A stretch of DNA of 64,000 nucleotides from an uncultured Clostridia bacterium (GCA_946628965.1 CAMOXI010000001.1:1-64000); one strand, 5' to 3'; shown: positions 35,815 to 43,637, counted from the stretch's first letter. Notes: generated by a model from the sequence alone, not told the origin. Program-made: numbers and translations.

Positions 35815-36513
35815 ATGAAAACTGTGGTATGCAGTTATGAGGAGTGCAACGCCAGAGCCGCCGCGCAGATCAAGCGCGTGCTGGACAATAAGCCCGACGC
35901 CGTGCTGGCCCTCTCCGCCGGCCGTACGCCCCGTGGCCTGTATGAGGAGCTGTCCCGTCTCTGCCGGGCGGGGGAACTGAGCTTCCGGGACGCGAAGCTC
36001 TTTGCCGTCACTGAGTTTGAGGGCGTGGATGAGGAGCAGAGCTGCCGCCGCATGCTGGAGACCTGCTTTGTGGAGAAGACCGACATCAAGCCGGAAAACT
36101 GCCACTATTTAAGCCCAGAGAATATCGAAAACTACGATGCCGAGATCAAGGCGGCCGGCGGTCTGGACATCGCGGTGCTGGGCCTCGGCGCCAATGCCCA
36201 TATCGGCTACAACGAGCCCGCCGTGCCCTATGATTCCCTGAGCCACCGCCAGAAGCTCACCGACGCCACCAAGCGCCAGAACGCGGAGGTCTTCGGCTCG
36301 GAGGAGGACGTGCCGGACTACGGCTACACCATGGGCATCTACACCTTGGTCTGGGCCACGGAGATCATGGTGCTGGCCTTCGGCGAGGCCAAGGCCGACG
36401 CCGTGCACAAGATGCTCTACGGCCGGGACGACAGCTCCGTGCCCGCGGCCTTCCTGCAGATCCCGCGGGACGTGACCGTGTACCTGGACGAGAAGGCGGC
36501 GAGCAAGCTCTGA
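35815..36513 (+). CDS. Glucosamine-6-phosphate deaminase-like protein with altered catalytic site
   Basis: A 232-residue protein of the NagB/6-phosphogluconolactonase superfamily. The sugar-phosphate loop is LSAGRTP (34-39) and the active loop GLGANAHIGYNEP keeps His129 and Glu134 (E. coli His143 and Glu148). The catalytic Asp of E. coli NagB (Asp72 in MDEYVG) is replaced by Thr66 in VTEFEG, with the next Glu kept. Asn127 at the Asp141 site is common in Firmicutes. It may be a weak deaminase, an isomerase-like enzyme or a sensor. The ATG at 35815 follows GAAAGGAG by about 9 bp. Confidence 0.85.
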   Translation: MKTVVCSYEECNARAAAQIKRVLDNKPDAVLALSAGRTPRGLYEELSRLCRAGELSFRDAKLFAVTEFEGVDEEQSCRRMLETCFVEKTDIKPENCHYLSPENIENYDAEIKAAGGLDIAVLGLGANAHIGYNEPAVPYDSLSHRQKLTDATKRQNAEVFGSEEDVPDYGYTMGIYTLVWATEIMVLAFGEAKADAVHKMLYGRDDSSVPAAFLQIPRDVTVYLDEKAASKL

Positions 36514-36561
36514 GCAAGCGCCCAGCCGTTAGCGCCTAGCGCTCAGGAGAACGCGAGTTTC

Positions 36562-36589
36562 GTAGGGGCCGACGCCCTCGGCGGCCCGG
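36562..36589 (+). repeat. Interspersed repeat copy A (inverse of 37558-37585)
   Basis: Contains AGGGGCCGACGCCC then CGGCGGCCCGG. Nearly identical on the opposite strand to 37558-37585, with two substitutions and one indel. Together they flank the DUF2975-XRE gene pair. Confidence 0.7.
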
Positions 36590-36646
36590 AATAAAGTTGC
36601 CAGCACTCAGTGGCCGACGGTTAGCGTGACCGGCCCGAACTCTCTC

Positions 36647-36676
36647 TGTCATTCTGAGCGAAGCGAAGAATCTCAG
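36647..36676 (+). repeat. Interspersed repeat TGTCATTCTGAGCG-type, copy 1
   Basis: TGTCATTCTGAGCGAAGCGA followed by AGAATCTCAG. A second copy is at 40231-40260 within a terminator-like hairpin. This one is a half-element without its palindromic partner. Confidence 0.75.
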
Positions 36677-36710
36677 AGACCGACCAGAGGAAATGAAGAA
36701 AATAAAATAA

Positions 36711-36727
36711 TTAACGAAAAACGTTAA
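36711..36727. promoter_or_regulatory. Palindrome upstream of the DUF2975 promoter
   Basis: TTAACG-AAAAA-CGTTAA, ending 7 bp before the -35 box. A candidate binding site for the XRE regulator encoded two genes on. Confidence 0.4.
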
Positions 36728-36734
36728 AAAATTA

Positions 36735-36763
36735 TTGACAAACATTGCTCCCTGTGCTATTCT
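36735..36763 (+). promoter_or_regulatory. Promoter of DUF2975-XRE pair
   Basis: TTGACA (36735-36740), 17-bp spacer, TATTCT (36758-36763), 24 bp before the start codon. Confidence 0.7.
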
Positions 36764-36787
36764 CATGGCACAGGGAGGTGTTTTCCT

Positions 36788-37288
36788 ATGAACACGGAAA
36801 ATTACAAATCACGTATCAAACGGCTTGGAAATATCAGCATGGGGATCGCCCTGCTGCTGTTCCTGTACTACGCGTATTCGATCATAACCACGATCGCCCT
36901 TCTGATGAAGGGCGGCATGGCCGCGGGGAACATGTCCGGCTGGCTCTCGGCGGTGCTGATGACGGCGGCGGGGATCGTGATCCTGGTACTGGCCCTGCGG
37001 ATCGTATGGAGCCTTCGCGGGGCGGAGAGCCCCTTCACGTTGCAGAACGCAAAGCGCCTGCGCGTGATCGGCTGGCTGCTGATCGGCTATGAAGTGGTGA
37101 TGGCGCTGCTGAGCCGCCTGTTCTCACGGCCGATGGTTCTTGCTGAGGCGGAGGGGACGACAGTAGCGGTCTCAACGCACACTTCCATGGGCGGCATCCT
37201 GATCGCTGTCGGCCTGGCAGTACTGGCGATCGGCTATGTCTTTCAGTACGGTGTGGAGCTGCAGCAGCTCTCCGACGAGACCCTGTGA
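36788..37288 (+). CDS. DUF2975 membrane protein
   Basis: A 166-residue integral membrane protein with four helices at about 17-40, 52-72, 96-113 and 137-157. The loop after helix 2 has RGAESPFTLQNAKRLRVIGW, the DUF2975 hallmark. It is followed after 9 bp by a small XRE regulator, a pairing common in Firmicutes. Function unknown. GGGAGGTG precedes the start. Confidence 0.9.
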   Translation: MNTENYKSRIKRLGNISMGIALLLFLYYAYSIITTIALLMKGGMAAGNMSGWLSAVLMTAAGIVILVLALRIVWSLRGAESPFTLQNAKRLRVIGWLLIGYEVVMALLSRLFSRPMVLAEAEGTTVAVSTHTSMGGILIAVGLAVLAIGYVFQYGVELQQLSDETL

Positions 37289-37297
37289 GGTGCCGCC

Positions 37298-37507
37298 ATG
37301 CCGATCATTTTACGACTGGACCGGGTGATGGCCGACCGGAAGATGAGCCTCAAGGAGCTCTCCGAGCGGGTGGGTGTCGCCAATGTGAATCTTTCCAAGC
37401 TGAAAACCGGCAAGGTCAGCGCGATCCGCTTCTCCACGCTGGAGGCGATCTGCGACGTGCTGGACTGCCAGCCGGGGGACATTCTGGAGTATAAGCGGGA
37501 AGAATAA
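37298..37507 (+). CDS. XRE family transcriptional regulator (small, YozG-like)
   Basis: A 69-residue protein that is essentially one Cro/CI helix-turn-helix: MSLKELSERVGVANVNLSKLK with the recognition helix, then STLEAICDVLDCQPGDIL. It is co-transcribed with the DUF2975 gene and probably autoregulates the pair. The best candidate site is the palindrome at 36711-36727. Confidence 0.92.
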   Translation: MPIILRLDRVMADRKMSLKELSERVGVANVNLSKLKTGKVSAIRFSTLEAICDVLDCQPGDILEYKREE

Positions 37508-37557
37508 TACGAAGGCCGTAGGGGCGACAGAAATCGCCCGCACTGACAGATCGCTGC

Positions 37558-37585
37558 CGGGCCGCCCGGGGGCGTCGGCCCCTGC
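37558..37585 (-). repeat. Interspersed repeat copy B (inverse of 36562-36589)
   Basis: Reads CCGGGCCGCCCGGGGGCGTC then GGCCCCTGC on plus, the reverse complement of copy A with minor changes. A related GTAGGGGCGAC half-element lies at 37518-37528. Confidence 0.7.
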
Positions 37586-37613
37586 AGGCGCTGAAAACTG
37601 AAAACTAAAAACT

Positions 37614-37642
37614 GCAAGGGCGCAATCGCGCCCTTGCTTTTT
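37614..37642. terminator. Bidirectional terminator between XRE and the CRDKDC protein
   Basis: GCAAGGGCG-CAAT-CGCGCCCTTGC followed by TTTTTA on plus and by GTTTTTAGTTTTC on minus. Confidence 0.75.
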
Positions 37643-38432
37643 ACACCATATTTCTGTACTCGTTGGCGTTCTGCACGCTGTCGGGCGGGAAGAACTCCTC
37701 CACCGGGAAGCGGATGCGCCCGAAGAGCTCGCAGGGATCGTCTTCGCTGCTGCCGGGGCACTCCTTCTCCGGCAGGCTGTAGTCGTAAGCCGGGATCAGC
37801 AGCTGGGTGTCCCGCTCCAGTCGCACCAGACTGAACTGGCCGATGGTGGTGTACCAGCGCCGCCCGGTGGTGGTCAGCACCAGCTCCTCCGGGAAGGCGT
37901 CGGTGATGTAGGCGGGGATGTCGCCGGGCTCCAGATCGGTGGGCGGCAGCGTGCCCGGGTCCACCAGCTTCATGTGCAGGGCGATGGGGTCCACGGCGTT
38001 GACCACTGCGATGGGCAGCTCGTCGCTCTCGCCGGTGGGTTCCGGCGCGTCGGAGGAGAAGGTCCTGGAATTGCCCTCACTGCCGAAGAGCATGACCCGC
38101 TTGTCAAAGATGGCGAGGCCCAGCGCCGTCTCCCCGGCGGGGAAGGTCTCGGCGGTGACCCGGTAGAAATAGGTACAGTCCACCGTGTAGTGGCCCCGGT
38201 TGAAGCTGATTGGCTCCACCTTCACGGCCACGTGCAGCAGCTCCGCCGAGCGGGGCCGGATGCTCAGCGCGCTCTCTATGTAAGTCTGCGATGTGAGCGT
38301 TGGATAGACCCGCAGATCGTCCACGCAGTCCTTGTCGCGGCAACCGTCGAAGATCTTGCGGGTACTGACGGAGACGGCCTCGCGGATCTGGGGCACGTCG
38401 TCCTGCCTGTTTGGCACAACTCTCTCGGGCAT
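37641..38432 (-). CDS. Conserved clostridial protein with a CRDKDC motif, function unknown
   Basis: A 263-residue protein without signal peptide or membrane helix. Near the N-terminus it has EAVSVSTRKIFDGCRDKDC followed by VDDLRVYP, a strongly conserved motif I associate with a clostridial family of unknown function. The middle is beta-rich with YTVDCTYFYRV. A second Cys pair (KECPGSSEDDPCELFG) lies near the C-terminus. Relatives are found mainly in spore-formers, so a spore-layer role is possible but is inference. GGAGGTG precedes the ATG. Confidence 0.75.
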   Translation of the reverse strand: MPERVVPNRQDDVPQIREAVSVSTRKIFDGCRDKDCVDDLRVYPTLTSQTYIESALSIRPRSAELLHVAVKVEPISFNRGHYTVDCTYFYRVTAETFPAGETALGLAIFDKRVMLFGSEGNSRTFSSDAPEPTGESDELPIAVVNAVDPIALHMKLVDPGTLPPTDLEPGDIPAYITDAFPEELVLTTTGRRWYTTIGQFSLVRLERDTQLLIPAYDYSLPEKECPGSSEDDPCELFGRIRFPVEEFFPPDSVQNANEYRNMV

Positions 38433-38491
38433 AACAGCACCTCCATGAAAAATCGTTCAGTACAGTCTATGCGCCCATACGGAAATTGTGC

Positions 38492-38519
38492 TTGAAAAAT
38501 GGCGGGGATGAAGTATAAT
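38492..38519 (+). promoter_or_regulatory. Promoter of the DUF4364 gene
   Basis: TTGAAA (38492-38497), 16-bp spacer, TATAAT (38514-38519), 36 bp before the start. Confidence 0.7.
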
Positions 38520-38555
38520 AAACTATTATCAGATTGTAGAAAGGGGAGGACGAAT

Positions 38556-39071
38556 ATGGACAACTTCGGTTTTATCCATGATAAGTTGGATATCAAGATC
38601 CTCATCCTCTTCGTCCTGCGCCGCCTGCCCGGCGTCGTGGATCCCGAGACGCTGCTGGAGCTCTGCCAGTGCGACGGCGGCATCGGATATTTTGACTATT
38701 CCGACTGCCTGAGCGAGCTGGTGGACACCGGCCACATTGAGGAGAGCGAGGACGGCTACCGCATCACCGAAAAGGGCGCCCGCAACGCCGACGCGGTGGA
38801 GAGCAGCCTGCCCTATTCGGTGCGCATGAAGGCGCTGCACCTAATCGCTCCGGTGGAGGAGCGCCTGCGCCGTGAGGCCATGATCGTGGCCCGCCATGAG
38901 GCCGACGAGCAGGGCTGCGTGGTGGAGCTGGGCATGTCCGACGGAAAAGGGGAGCTTGCGCACCTGCGGCTGCTCTGCGCCGATGAGGAACAGGCCCGGG
39001 CCATCGAAAAGCGCTTTCGGAAGAATGCCGAGGGCTATTATCAGAAGATCATGGAGCTTCTGAGCGAGTAA
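38556..39071 (+). CDS. DUF4364 family protein (winged-helix-like)
   Basis: A 171-residue protein. The N-terminal half looks like a winged helix: KLDIKILILFVLRRLPGVVD, then YSDCLSELVDTGHIEESEDG and YRITEKG, as in PadR-like or MarR-like regulators. The C-terminal part is the DUF4364 extension. It probably regulates transcription, but no effector is known. The ATG at 38556 follows GGGGAGG. Confidence 0.88.
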   Translation: MDNFGFIHDKLDIKILILFVLRRLPGVVDPETLLELCQCDGGIGYFDYSDCLSELVDTGHIEESEDGYRITEKGARNADAVESSLPYSVRMKALHLIAPVEERLRREAMIVARHEADEQGCVVELGMSDGKGELAHLRLLCADEEQARAIEKRFRKNAEGYYQKIMELLSE

Positions 39072-39160
39072 AGAAAACGCAAGCGAGCGAACAGTGCACG
39101 ATCGGCAGGATCCTTCCGTTTCGCGTGCTATTCCAGGAATGACGGAAAGGAGACTGCCAA

Positions 39161-40174
39161 ATGCAGACACATATTCCCGAGGGCTACAAGAGCCTGCTGT
39201 CCATCTATGACACCCAGAAAGCCATCAGCCTATTAAAGCGTCTGTTTGAGGACCGCCTCGGCGCGCTGCTGGATCTGTACCGCGTGTCCGCGCCGCTGTT
39301 TGTGGATGAGAATTCCGGCCTGAACGACAACCTGAACGGCTACGAGCGCCCCGTGTCCTTTGACATTCTGCGCTCCGATCACCGGGCGCAGGTGGTGCAG
39401 TCCCTGGCCAAATGGAAGCGCCTGGCCCTCAAGCGCTACGGCTTCTTCCCAGGCAAGGGCCTCTATACCGATATGGACGCCATCCGCCGCGACGAGGATG
39501 AGCTGGACAACCTCCACTCCGTGTACGTGGACCAGTGGGACTGGGAGAAGGTCATCCTGTCCGAGAACCGGAATCTCGATTACCTGAAGCTCACGGTGAT
39601 GGACATCGTCACCGCCATCTGCGACACCCAGGAGACCATGCAGGCCATCTATCCCCAGCTGCAGCGGCTGGGCAAGCTGGAGCGCCGCGTCTCCTTCATC
39701 ACCGCCCAGGCGCTGGAGGATCTGTACCCCGACCTCACGCCCAAGCAGCGGGAGAACGCCTATGTGAAGGAGCACAAGACCGTCTTCATCATCGGCATCG
39801 GCGGAAAGCTCAGATCCGGCAAGCCCCACGACGGCCGCGCCCCCGACTATGACGACTGGGATTTGAACGGCGATATCCTGTTCTGGGACGATGTGCTCGG
39901 CTGCGCGATGGAGGTCAGCTCCATGGGCATCCGTGTGAGTCCCGAGTCCCTGGACCGGCAGCTGACGCTGGCGGGCTGCGACGATCGCCGCGCGCTGCCT
40001 TACCATCAGGCGCTCCTGAATGGCGAGCTGCCGCTCACCATCGGCGGCGGCATCGGCCAGTCCCGCGTGTCCATGCTGCTGCTGGGCAAGGCCCACATCG
40101 GCGAGGTGCAGGCCTCCATCTGGGACGAGGCCACGGTCAAAGCCTGCGAGGACGCAGGCGTCATGCTCCTGTAA
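39161..40174 (+). CDS. asnA: Aspartate--ammonia ligase (asparagine synthetase A)
   Basis: Makes asparagine from aspartate and ammonia with ATP, class II tRNA-synthetase fold. Family stretches are GLNDNLNGYERPVSFDI near residue 50, YTDMDAIRRDEDELDNLHS and VDQWDWEKV, then GIGGKLRSGKPHDGRAPDYDDWD and the C-terminal GGGIGQSRVSMLLLGKAHIGE. The length of 337 residues is normal. Its activity is opposite to that of the asparaginase encoded at 18379. No T-box leader is seen in the 89-bp upstream gap. Confidence 0.97.
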   Translation: MQTHIPEGYKSLLSIYDTQKAISLLKRLFEDRLGALLDLYRVSAPLFVDENSGLNDNLNGYERPVSFDILRSDHRAQVVQSLAKWKRLALKRYGFFPGKGLYTDMDAIRRDEDELDNLHSVYVDQWDWEKVILSENRNLDYLKLTVMDIVTAICDTQETMQAIYPQLQRLGKLERRVSFITAQALEDLYPDLTPKQRENAYVKEHKTVFIIGIGGKLRSGKPHDGRAPDYDDWDLNGDILFWDDVLGCAMEVSSMGIRVSPESLDRQLTLAGCDDRRALPYHQALLNGELPLTIGGGIGQSRVSMLLLGKAHIGEVQASIWDEATVKACEDAGVMLL

Positions 40175-40228
40175 GAGTTTTGAGTCGTGTGGTTTGAGGA
40201 GACGATTTCGTCTCTGAGCATAAGAAAG

Positions 40229-40303
40229 ACCTGTCATTCTGAGCGCAGCGAAGAATCTCATTTGAGATCCTTCGGGCTGTGCCCTCAGGATGACAGGTTT
40301 TTT
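40229..40303. terminator. Long imperfect hairpin terminator built on repeat copy 2
   Basis: ACCTGTCAT at 40229-40237 pairs with ATGACAGGT at about 40290-40298, with further CTGAG/CTCAG and GATTCTCA-type pairing inside, followed by TTTTTT. It contains the TGTCATTCTGAGCG repeat also seen at 36647. It separates convergent asnA and the thiamine pyrophosphokinase gene. Confidence 0.75.
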
Positions 40304-40311
40304 CTTATCTC

Positions 40312-40953
40312 TTACAGTCTCGACTCCACGATCAGCAGCGTCCCCGCGTGGGCGGTGACCAGAACCTCGTCCTCACACCACTCGTTGCTGACGCCGAGGG
40401 GGAAGGCGTTCGTGATATCGCTGTTCTCCAGTTCATACTTCGCGCCCCGGATCGTGGCGCGGCTGCGGTCCGTGAGACTGAACACGGAGAGGGAGAAACC
40501 CTCCCGCCGGGGGAGACGCAGCTTGGCATTCCGCAGGGCAAAGAGCCGGGTATCCGGGCTCTCGATGGCGGCGAAGATGCCGCGTTCCGCGCACCAGGCC
40601 AGGGCCTGCACATTCGCAAGCGCGTGGTCCAGCCGCCCGCCCAAAGCGCAGTACAGCTGCACTTCCTCATAGCCCTCGTCGCAAGCGTAGCGCAGGGCGG
40701 CCATGGTGTCCGTGTCGTCCTTCTCCGTCGGCAGCTGCAGCACCGGGATCTCCGGCGCCACCTGCCCGCCGCAGGAGTCGAAGTCCGCGATCACCAGATC
40801 CGGCGTGATCGCATCGCGCAGGCAGTATTCGTAGCCCCGGTCGCAGGCGATGACGAAGTCCCCGGCCCCGGGCCGGGGGATAGGGCTGTACTCGCCGCCG
40901 GTAATGATGATGCATCTGCGGGCTAAATCATTGGCTGTATCGTTTTTTCTCAT
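40312..40953 (-). CDS. Thiamine pyrophosphokinase
   Basis: Transfers pyrophosphate from ATP to thiamine to give thiamine diphosphate. The 213-residue protein has the family motifs CDRGYEYCL, VIADFDSCGG, PTEKDDTDTMAAL and LGGRLDHALANV in order, and a C-terminal beta domain with SNEW. The ATG at 40953 is used; a TTG 23 codons upstream would overlap the end of the EcsC gene. The EcsC stop is 40 bp upstream on the same strand, but the two genes differ strongly in base composition. Confidence 0.93.
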   Translation of the reverse strand: MRKNDTANDLARRCIIITGGEYSPIPRPGAGDFVIACDRGYEYCLRDAITPDLVIADFDSCGGQVAPEIPVLQLPTEKDDTDTMAALRYACDEGYEEVQLYCALGGRLDHALANVQALAWCAERGIFAAIESPDTRLFALRNAKLRLPRREGFSLSVFSLTDRSRATIRGAKYELENSDITNAFPLGVSNEWCEDEVLVTAHAGTLLIVESRL

Positions 40954-40993
40954 TTGTGGTTCTTTAAAGAGTATGTATTCATCTGGTAAAGGA

Positions 40994-41878
40994 TTACTCG
41001 ATTTCCTCGTCAGGATTATCAATAATGTCTATGTGTTCAATACCAGGTCCAACATGGTCAACCTCGTTTATGAACTCCTCGACGGCCTGTTCATCGTCAT
41101 AAAATGATGGGTCAGCAATTGGAAGATTATTGAATTGCTTCCGTAATCTATTTGCGGACAGCTTAAAGGAAGCAAATGATACACCTCCCATCAGCACGCC
41201 GCCTAGCACAGGAATAGCACCTCCGACAACTTTTTGGAGAACCTGCCGATTCATCTGTACTCCTAAATATTTGGCCGCAGTTTTTAGCCCAACATAAGCA
41301 GGAATCTTCATTATTGCTGCTCGTTCAAGCTTCCTTACTGCTTGTGCGGCTGCTGTTTTGGCCAGCATTTTAAGCCCAACATTTGCCTCTTGAGCTCCAA
41401 ACATAACCCCTAGGAAGACAAGCATCTCATTTAGGGTTCCGTCATCTATTTCGTTTTCTTTCAAATCAAATTCCTGGAACCCATATAAGTAGGCTAGCTT
41501 TTGCATAACCCGAACAGAAAAATAAAAAAACTGAGTAACATCAGCGGGGATTGTACCTAACATGGCAAGCCCGCCTGGTATTCCAGCAGCAAAAGAAATT
41601 GCAGAAACTTTATTCGTTTCGTAGTTAATGATTTTTTTCGCAATTGAATCAACGGCTGTTTTGGGGATTTTTGCATATGCCGGGGAGCGCTGGATTGCCA
41701 TTTGTACAGTGTCTGATGGATATAATACTTTGAGTTCTTTCTCCAGAAAATCTTTACGATTAATTCTTACTCCAGGAAGCTTGGTGATTTGGACAAGAAG
41801 GGACCCAACTTCTATGTTGTCAAAAGCAGTGTTGATTGAATCTTTGGCTTGTTCATAAATGTCTTTTAGCTTTGGCAT
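40994..41878 (-). CDS. EcsC family protein, low-GC
   Basis: A 294-residue protein of the EcsC family, named after an ORF of the Bacillus ecs ABC operon; its function is unclear. A hydrophobic centre (AISFAAGIPGGLAMLGTIPA and VGGAIPVLGGVLMGGVSFAS) suggests membrane association. The C-terminus is acidic. The ATG at 41878 has AGGAGGG 7 bp upstream. Base composition is about 40 percent GC with A/T-ending codons, clearly unlike all neighbours. It lies directly 3' of tRNA-Gly, the usual place for integrated DNA. No integrase is present. Confidence 0.88.
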   Translation of the reverse strand: MPKLKDIYEQAKDSINTAFDNIEVGSLLVQITKLPGVRINRKDFLEKELKVLYPSDTVQMAIQRSPAYAKIPKTAVDSIAKKIINYETNKVSAISFAAGIPGGLAMLGTIPADVTQFFYFSVRVMQKLAYLYGFQEFDLKENEIDDGTLNEMLVFLGVMFGAQEANVGLKMLAKTAAAQAVRKLERAAIMKIPAYVGLKTAAKYLGVQMNRQVLQKVVGGAIPVLGGVLMGGVSFASFKLSANRLRKQFNNLPIADPSFYDDEQAVEEFINEVDHVGPGIEHIDIIDNPDEEIE

Positions 41879-41928
41879 AGTTTCTGCCCTCCTAAAAAAA
41901 TACAAAAGCAACCTAATTGATAATGAGA

Positions 41929-41962
41929 AAGAGGCCTGAACGACATAGGTTCGGGCCTCTCT
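41929..41962 (-). terminator. Terminator of tRNA-Gly(CCC)
   Basis: On minus, GAGGCCCGAAC and GTTCAGGCCTC pair around CTATGTC, followed by TTTCT, 2 bp after the tRNA 3' end. Confidence 0.75.
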
Positions 41963-41963
41963 T

Positions 41964-42037
41964 TGGAGCGGATGATGGGAGTCGAACCCACCTTATCGGC
42001 TTGGGAAGCCGGAGTTCTACCGATGAACTACATCCGC
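41964..42037 (-). tRNA. tRNA-Gly(CCC)
   Basis: A 74-nt tRNA on minus, acceptor GCGGATG/CATCCGC, discriminator T and encoded CCA (plus 41964-41966). The anticodon loop TTCCCAA gives CCC. The D arm has TTCATCGGTAGAA and the T arm GTGGG-TTCGACT-CCCAT. It is the second glycine isoacceptor in the window. Confidence 0.95.
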
Positions 42038-42229
42038 ATGTAAAGGAAGTATACCACAGCGATCCGAAAAATTCAATAGGAATCAGGCGCTTTTTTCTGC
42101 ACCTTTTCCCGCAAAAACGCACGGGCACCGCGGTATGCTGATCTGTGCCGGCGCCGGGCTGAAGGCGGACTGATGCGGGGAAAGCGAAGCGGATGTCTGT
42201 CGGATGCCCGGCAAATTCACAATTTCCTG

Positions 42230-42258
42230 TTGATTTTCCGGGTAGCATCTACTATATT
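42230..42258 (+). promoter_or_regulatory. Promoter of the SPFH-TPM operon
   Basis: TTGATT (42230-42235), 17-bp spacer, TATATT (42253-42258), 64 bp before the start. Confidence 0.6.
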
Positions 42259-42322
42259 TAAGATAGCGCAAGTATGAATACAAACAACAAAACTGCGATA
42301 GATTTGAAAGGAGAAAATCACT

Positions 42323-43636
42323 ATGGGTCTTGTTTCTGCCGTTCTCGGCGCCGCCACCGGCGTCCTGTCCGATCAGTGGAAGGAATATTTCTACTGTGAG
42401 GCGCTGCCCAACAACGTGCTGGCCGTCAAGGGCCAGAAGAAGGTGTCCGGCCGCTCCTCCAACCGCGGCGATGACAACATCATCACCAGCGGCTCCGTGA
42501 TCGCCGTGGCCGACGGCCAGTGCATGCTGATCGTCGAACAGGGCAAGATCGTGGACGTCTGCGCCGAGCCGGGCGAGTATATTTATGACGCCTCCACCGA
42601 GCCCTCCGTCTTCTCCGGCAGCCTGGGCGACAGCATCGCCGCCGTGTTCCAGAACATCGGCAAGCGCTTCACCTTCGGCGGCCAGGCCCCGAAGGATCAG
42701 CGCGTCTACTACTTCAACACCCGTGAGCTGCCCGGCAACAAGTACGGCACGCCCAACCCCGTGCCCTTCCGCGTGGTGGATAAGAACATCGGCCTGGATA
42801 TCGACATTGCGATCCGCTGCTTCGGCGAGTACAGCATCCGGATCTCCAACCCCCTCCTGTTCTACACCAACGTCTGCGGCAATGTGAGCTCCAACTACAC
42901 CATTGACAAGCTGGAAGGCCAGATGAAGACCGAGCTGCTCACCGCGCTGCAGCCCGCCTTCGCCCGGATTTCCGATATGGGCATCCGCTATTCCTCCCTG
43001 CCCGCCCACACCGCCGAGCTGGCCGACGCTCTGAATGAGGAGCTGTCCGCCAAGTGGCGCGACCTGCGCGGCATTGAGATCGTCTCCTGCGGCGTCTCCA
43101 GCGTGAAGGCCAGCGAAGAGGACGAGGCCATGATCAAGGAACTGCAGCGCAACGCCGCCTTCCGCGATCCCACCATGGCTGCCGCGCACCTGGTCGGCGC
43201 GCAGGCCGCCGCCATGCAGAGCGCTGCCGCCAATGAGGGCGGCGCCGCCATGGCCTTCATGGGCATGAACATGGCACAGCAGGCGGGCGGCGTCAATGCC
43301 CAGAACCTGTACCAGATGGGCCAGCAGGCCGCTCCTGCCCCCGCTGTTGAAGCGGACGGCTGGATCTGCCCCAGTTGCGGCCACAAGGCCAGCGGCAAGT
43401 TCTGCCCCGAGTGTGGCGCGAAGAAGCCCGAGGCCGCGCCCGCCGGCTGGACCTGCCCCAGCTGCGGTGCCGTCAACAAGGGCAAGTTCTGCTCCGAGTG
43501 CGGCGCGAAGAAGCCCGCCGGCGCGCTCCTCTACAAGTGCGACAAGTGCGGCTGGGAGCCGGCTGATCCCGCGAATCCGCCCCGCTTCTGCCCGGAGTGC
43601 GGCGATCCCTTCAACGCGGACGACGCGGTCGAATAA
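42323..43636 (+). CDS. SPFH-domain protein with three C-terminal zinc ribbons (YdjI-like)
   Basis: A 437-residue protein. Residues 1-270 form an SPFH/band-7-like domain of the YdjI branch (SDQWKEYFYCEALPNNVLAV at the start, GIEIVSCGVSSVKASEED before the end of the domain). A Met/Ala-rich linker follows. Three zinc ribbons end the protein: CPSC/CPEC (about 349-368), CPSC/CSEC (375-395) and CDKC/CPEC (405-430). SPFH proteins form membrane-associated scaffolds. First gene of a four-gene operon; in Bacillus ydjI sits with ydjG and ydjH, whose counterparts follow here. No PspA-like gene is beside it. Confidence 0.87.
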   Translation: MGLVSAVLGAATGVLSDQWKEYFYCEALPNNVLAVKGQKKVSGRSSNRGDDNIITSGSVIAVADGQCMLIVEQGKIVDVCAEPGEYIYDASTEPSVFSGSLGDSIAAVFQNIGKRFTFGGQAPKDQRVYYFNTRELPGNKYGTPNPVPFRVVDKNIGLDIDIAIRCFGEYSIRISNPLLFYTNVCGNVSSNYTIDKLEGQMKTELLTALQPAFARISDMGIRYSSLPAHTAELADALNEELSAKWRDLRGIEIVSCGVSSVKASEEDEAMIKELQRNAAFRDPTMAAAHLVGAQAAAMQSAAANEGGAAMAFMGMNMAQQAGGVNAQNLYQMGQQAAPAPAVEADGWICPSCGHKASGKFCPECGAKKPEAAPAGWTCPSCGAVNKGKFCSECGAKKPAGALLYKCDKCGWEPADPANPPRFCPECGDPFNADDAVE

Positions 43637-43637
43637 T

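Noticed and set aside
39072-39160. Possible T-box leader before asnA
   Set aside because: The gap is only 89 bp, and neither a T-box sequence nor a terminator/antiterminator pair is present.
40954-41022. TTG start that would extend thiamine pyrophosphokinase by 23 residues
   Set aside because: It overlaps the end of the EcsC gene, lacks a ribosome binding site, and the extension has no family match; the ATG at 40953 is the natural start.
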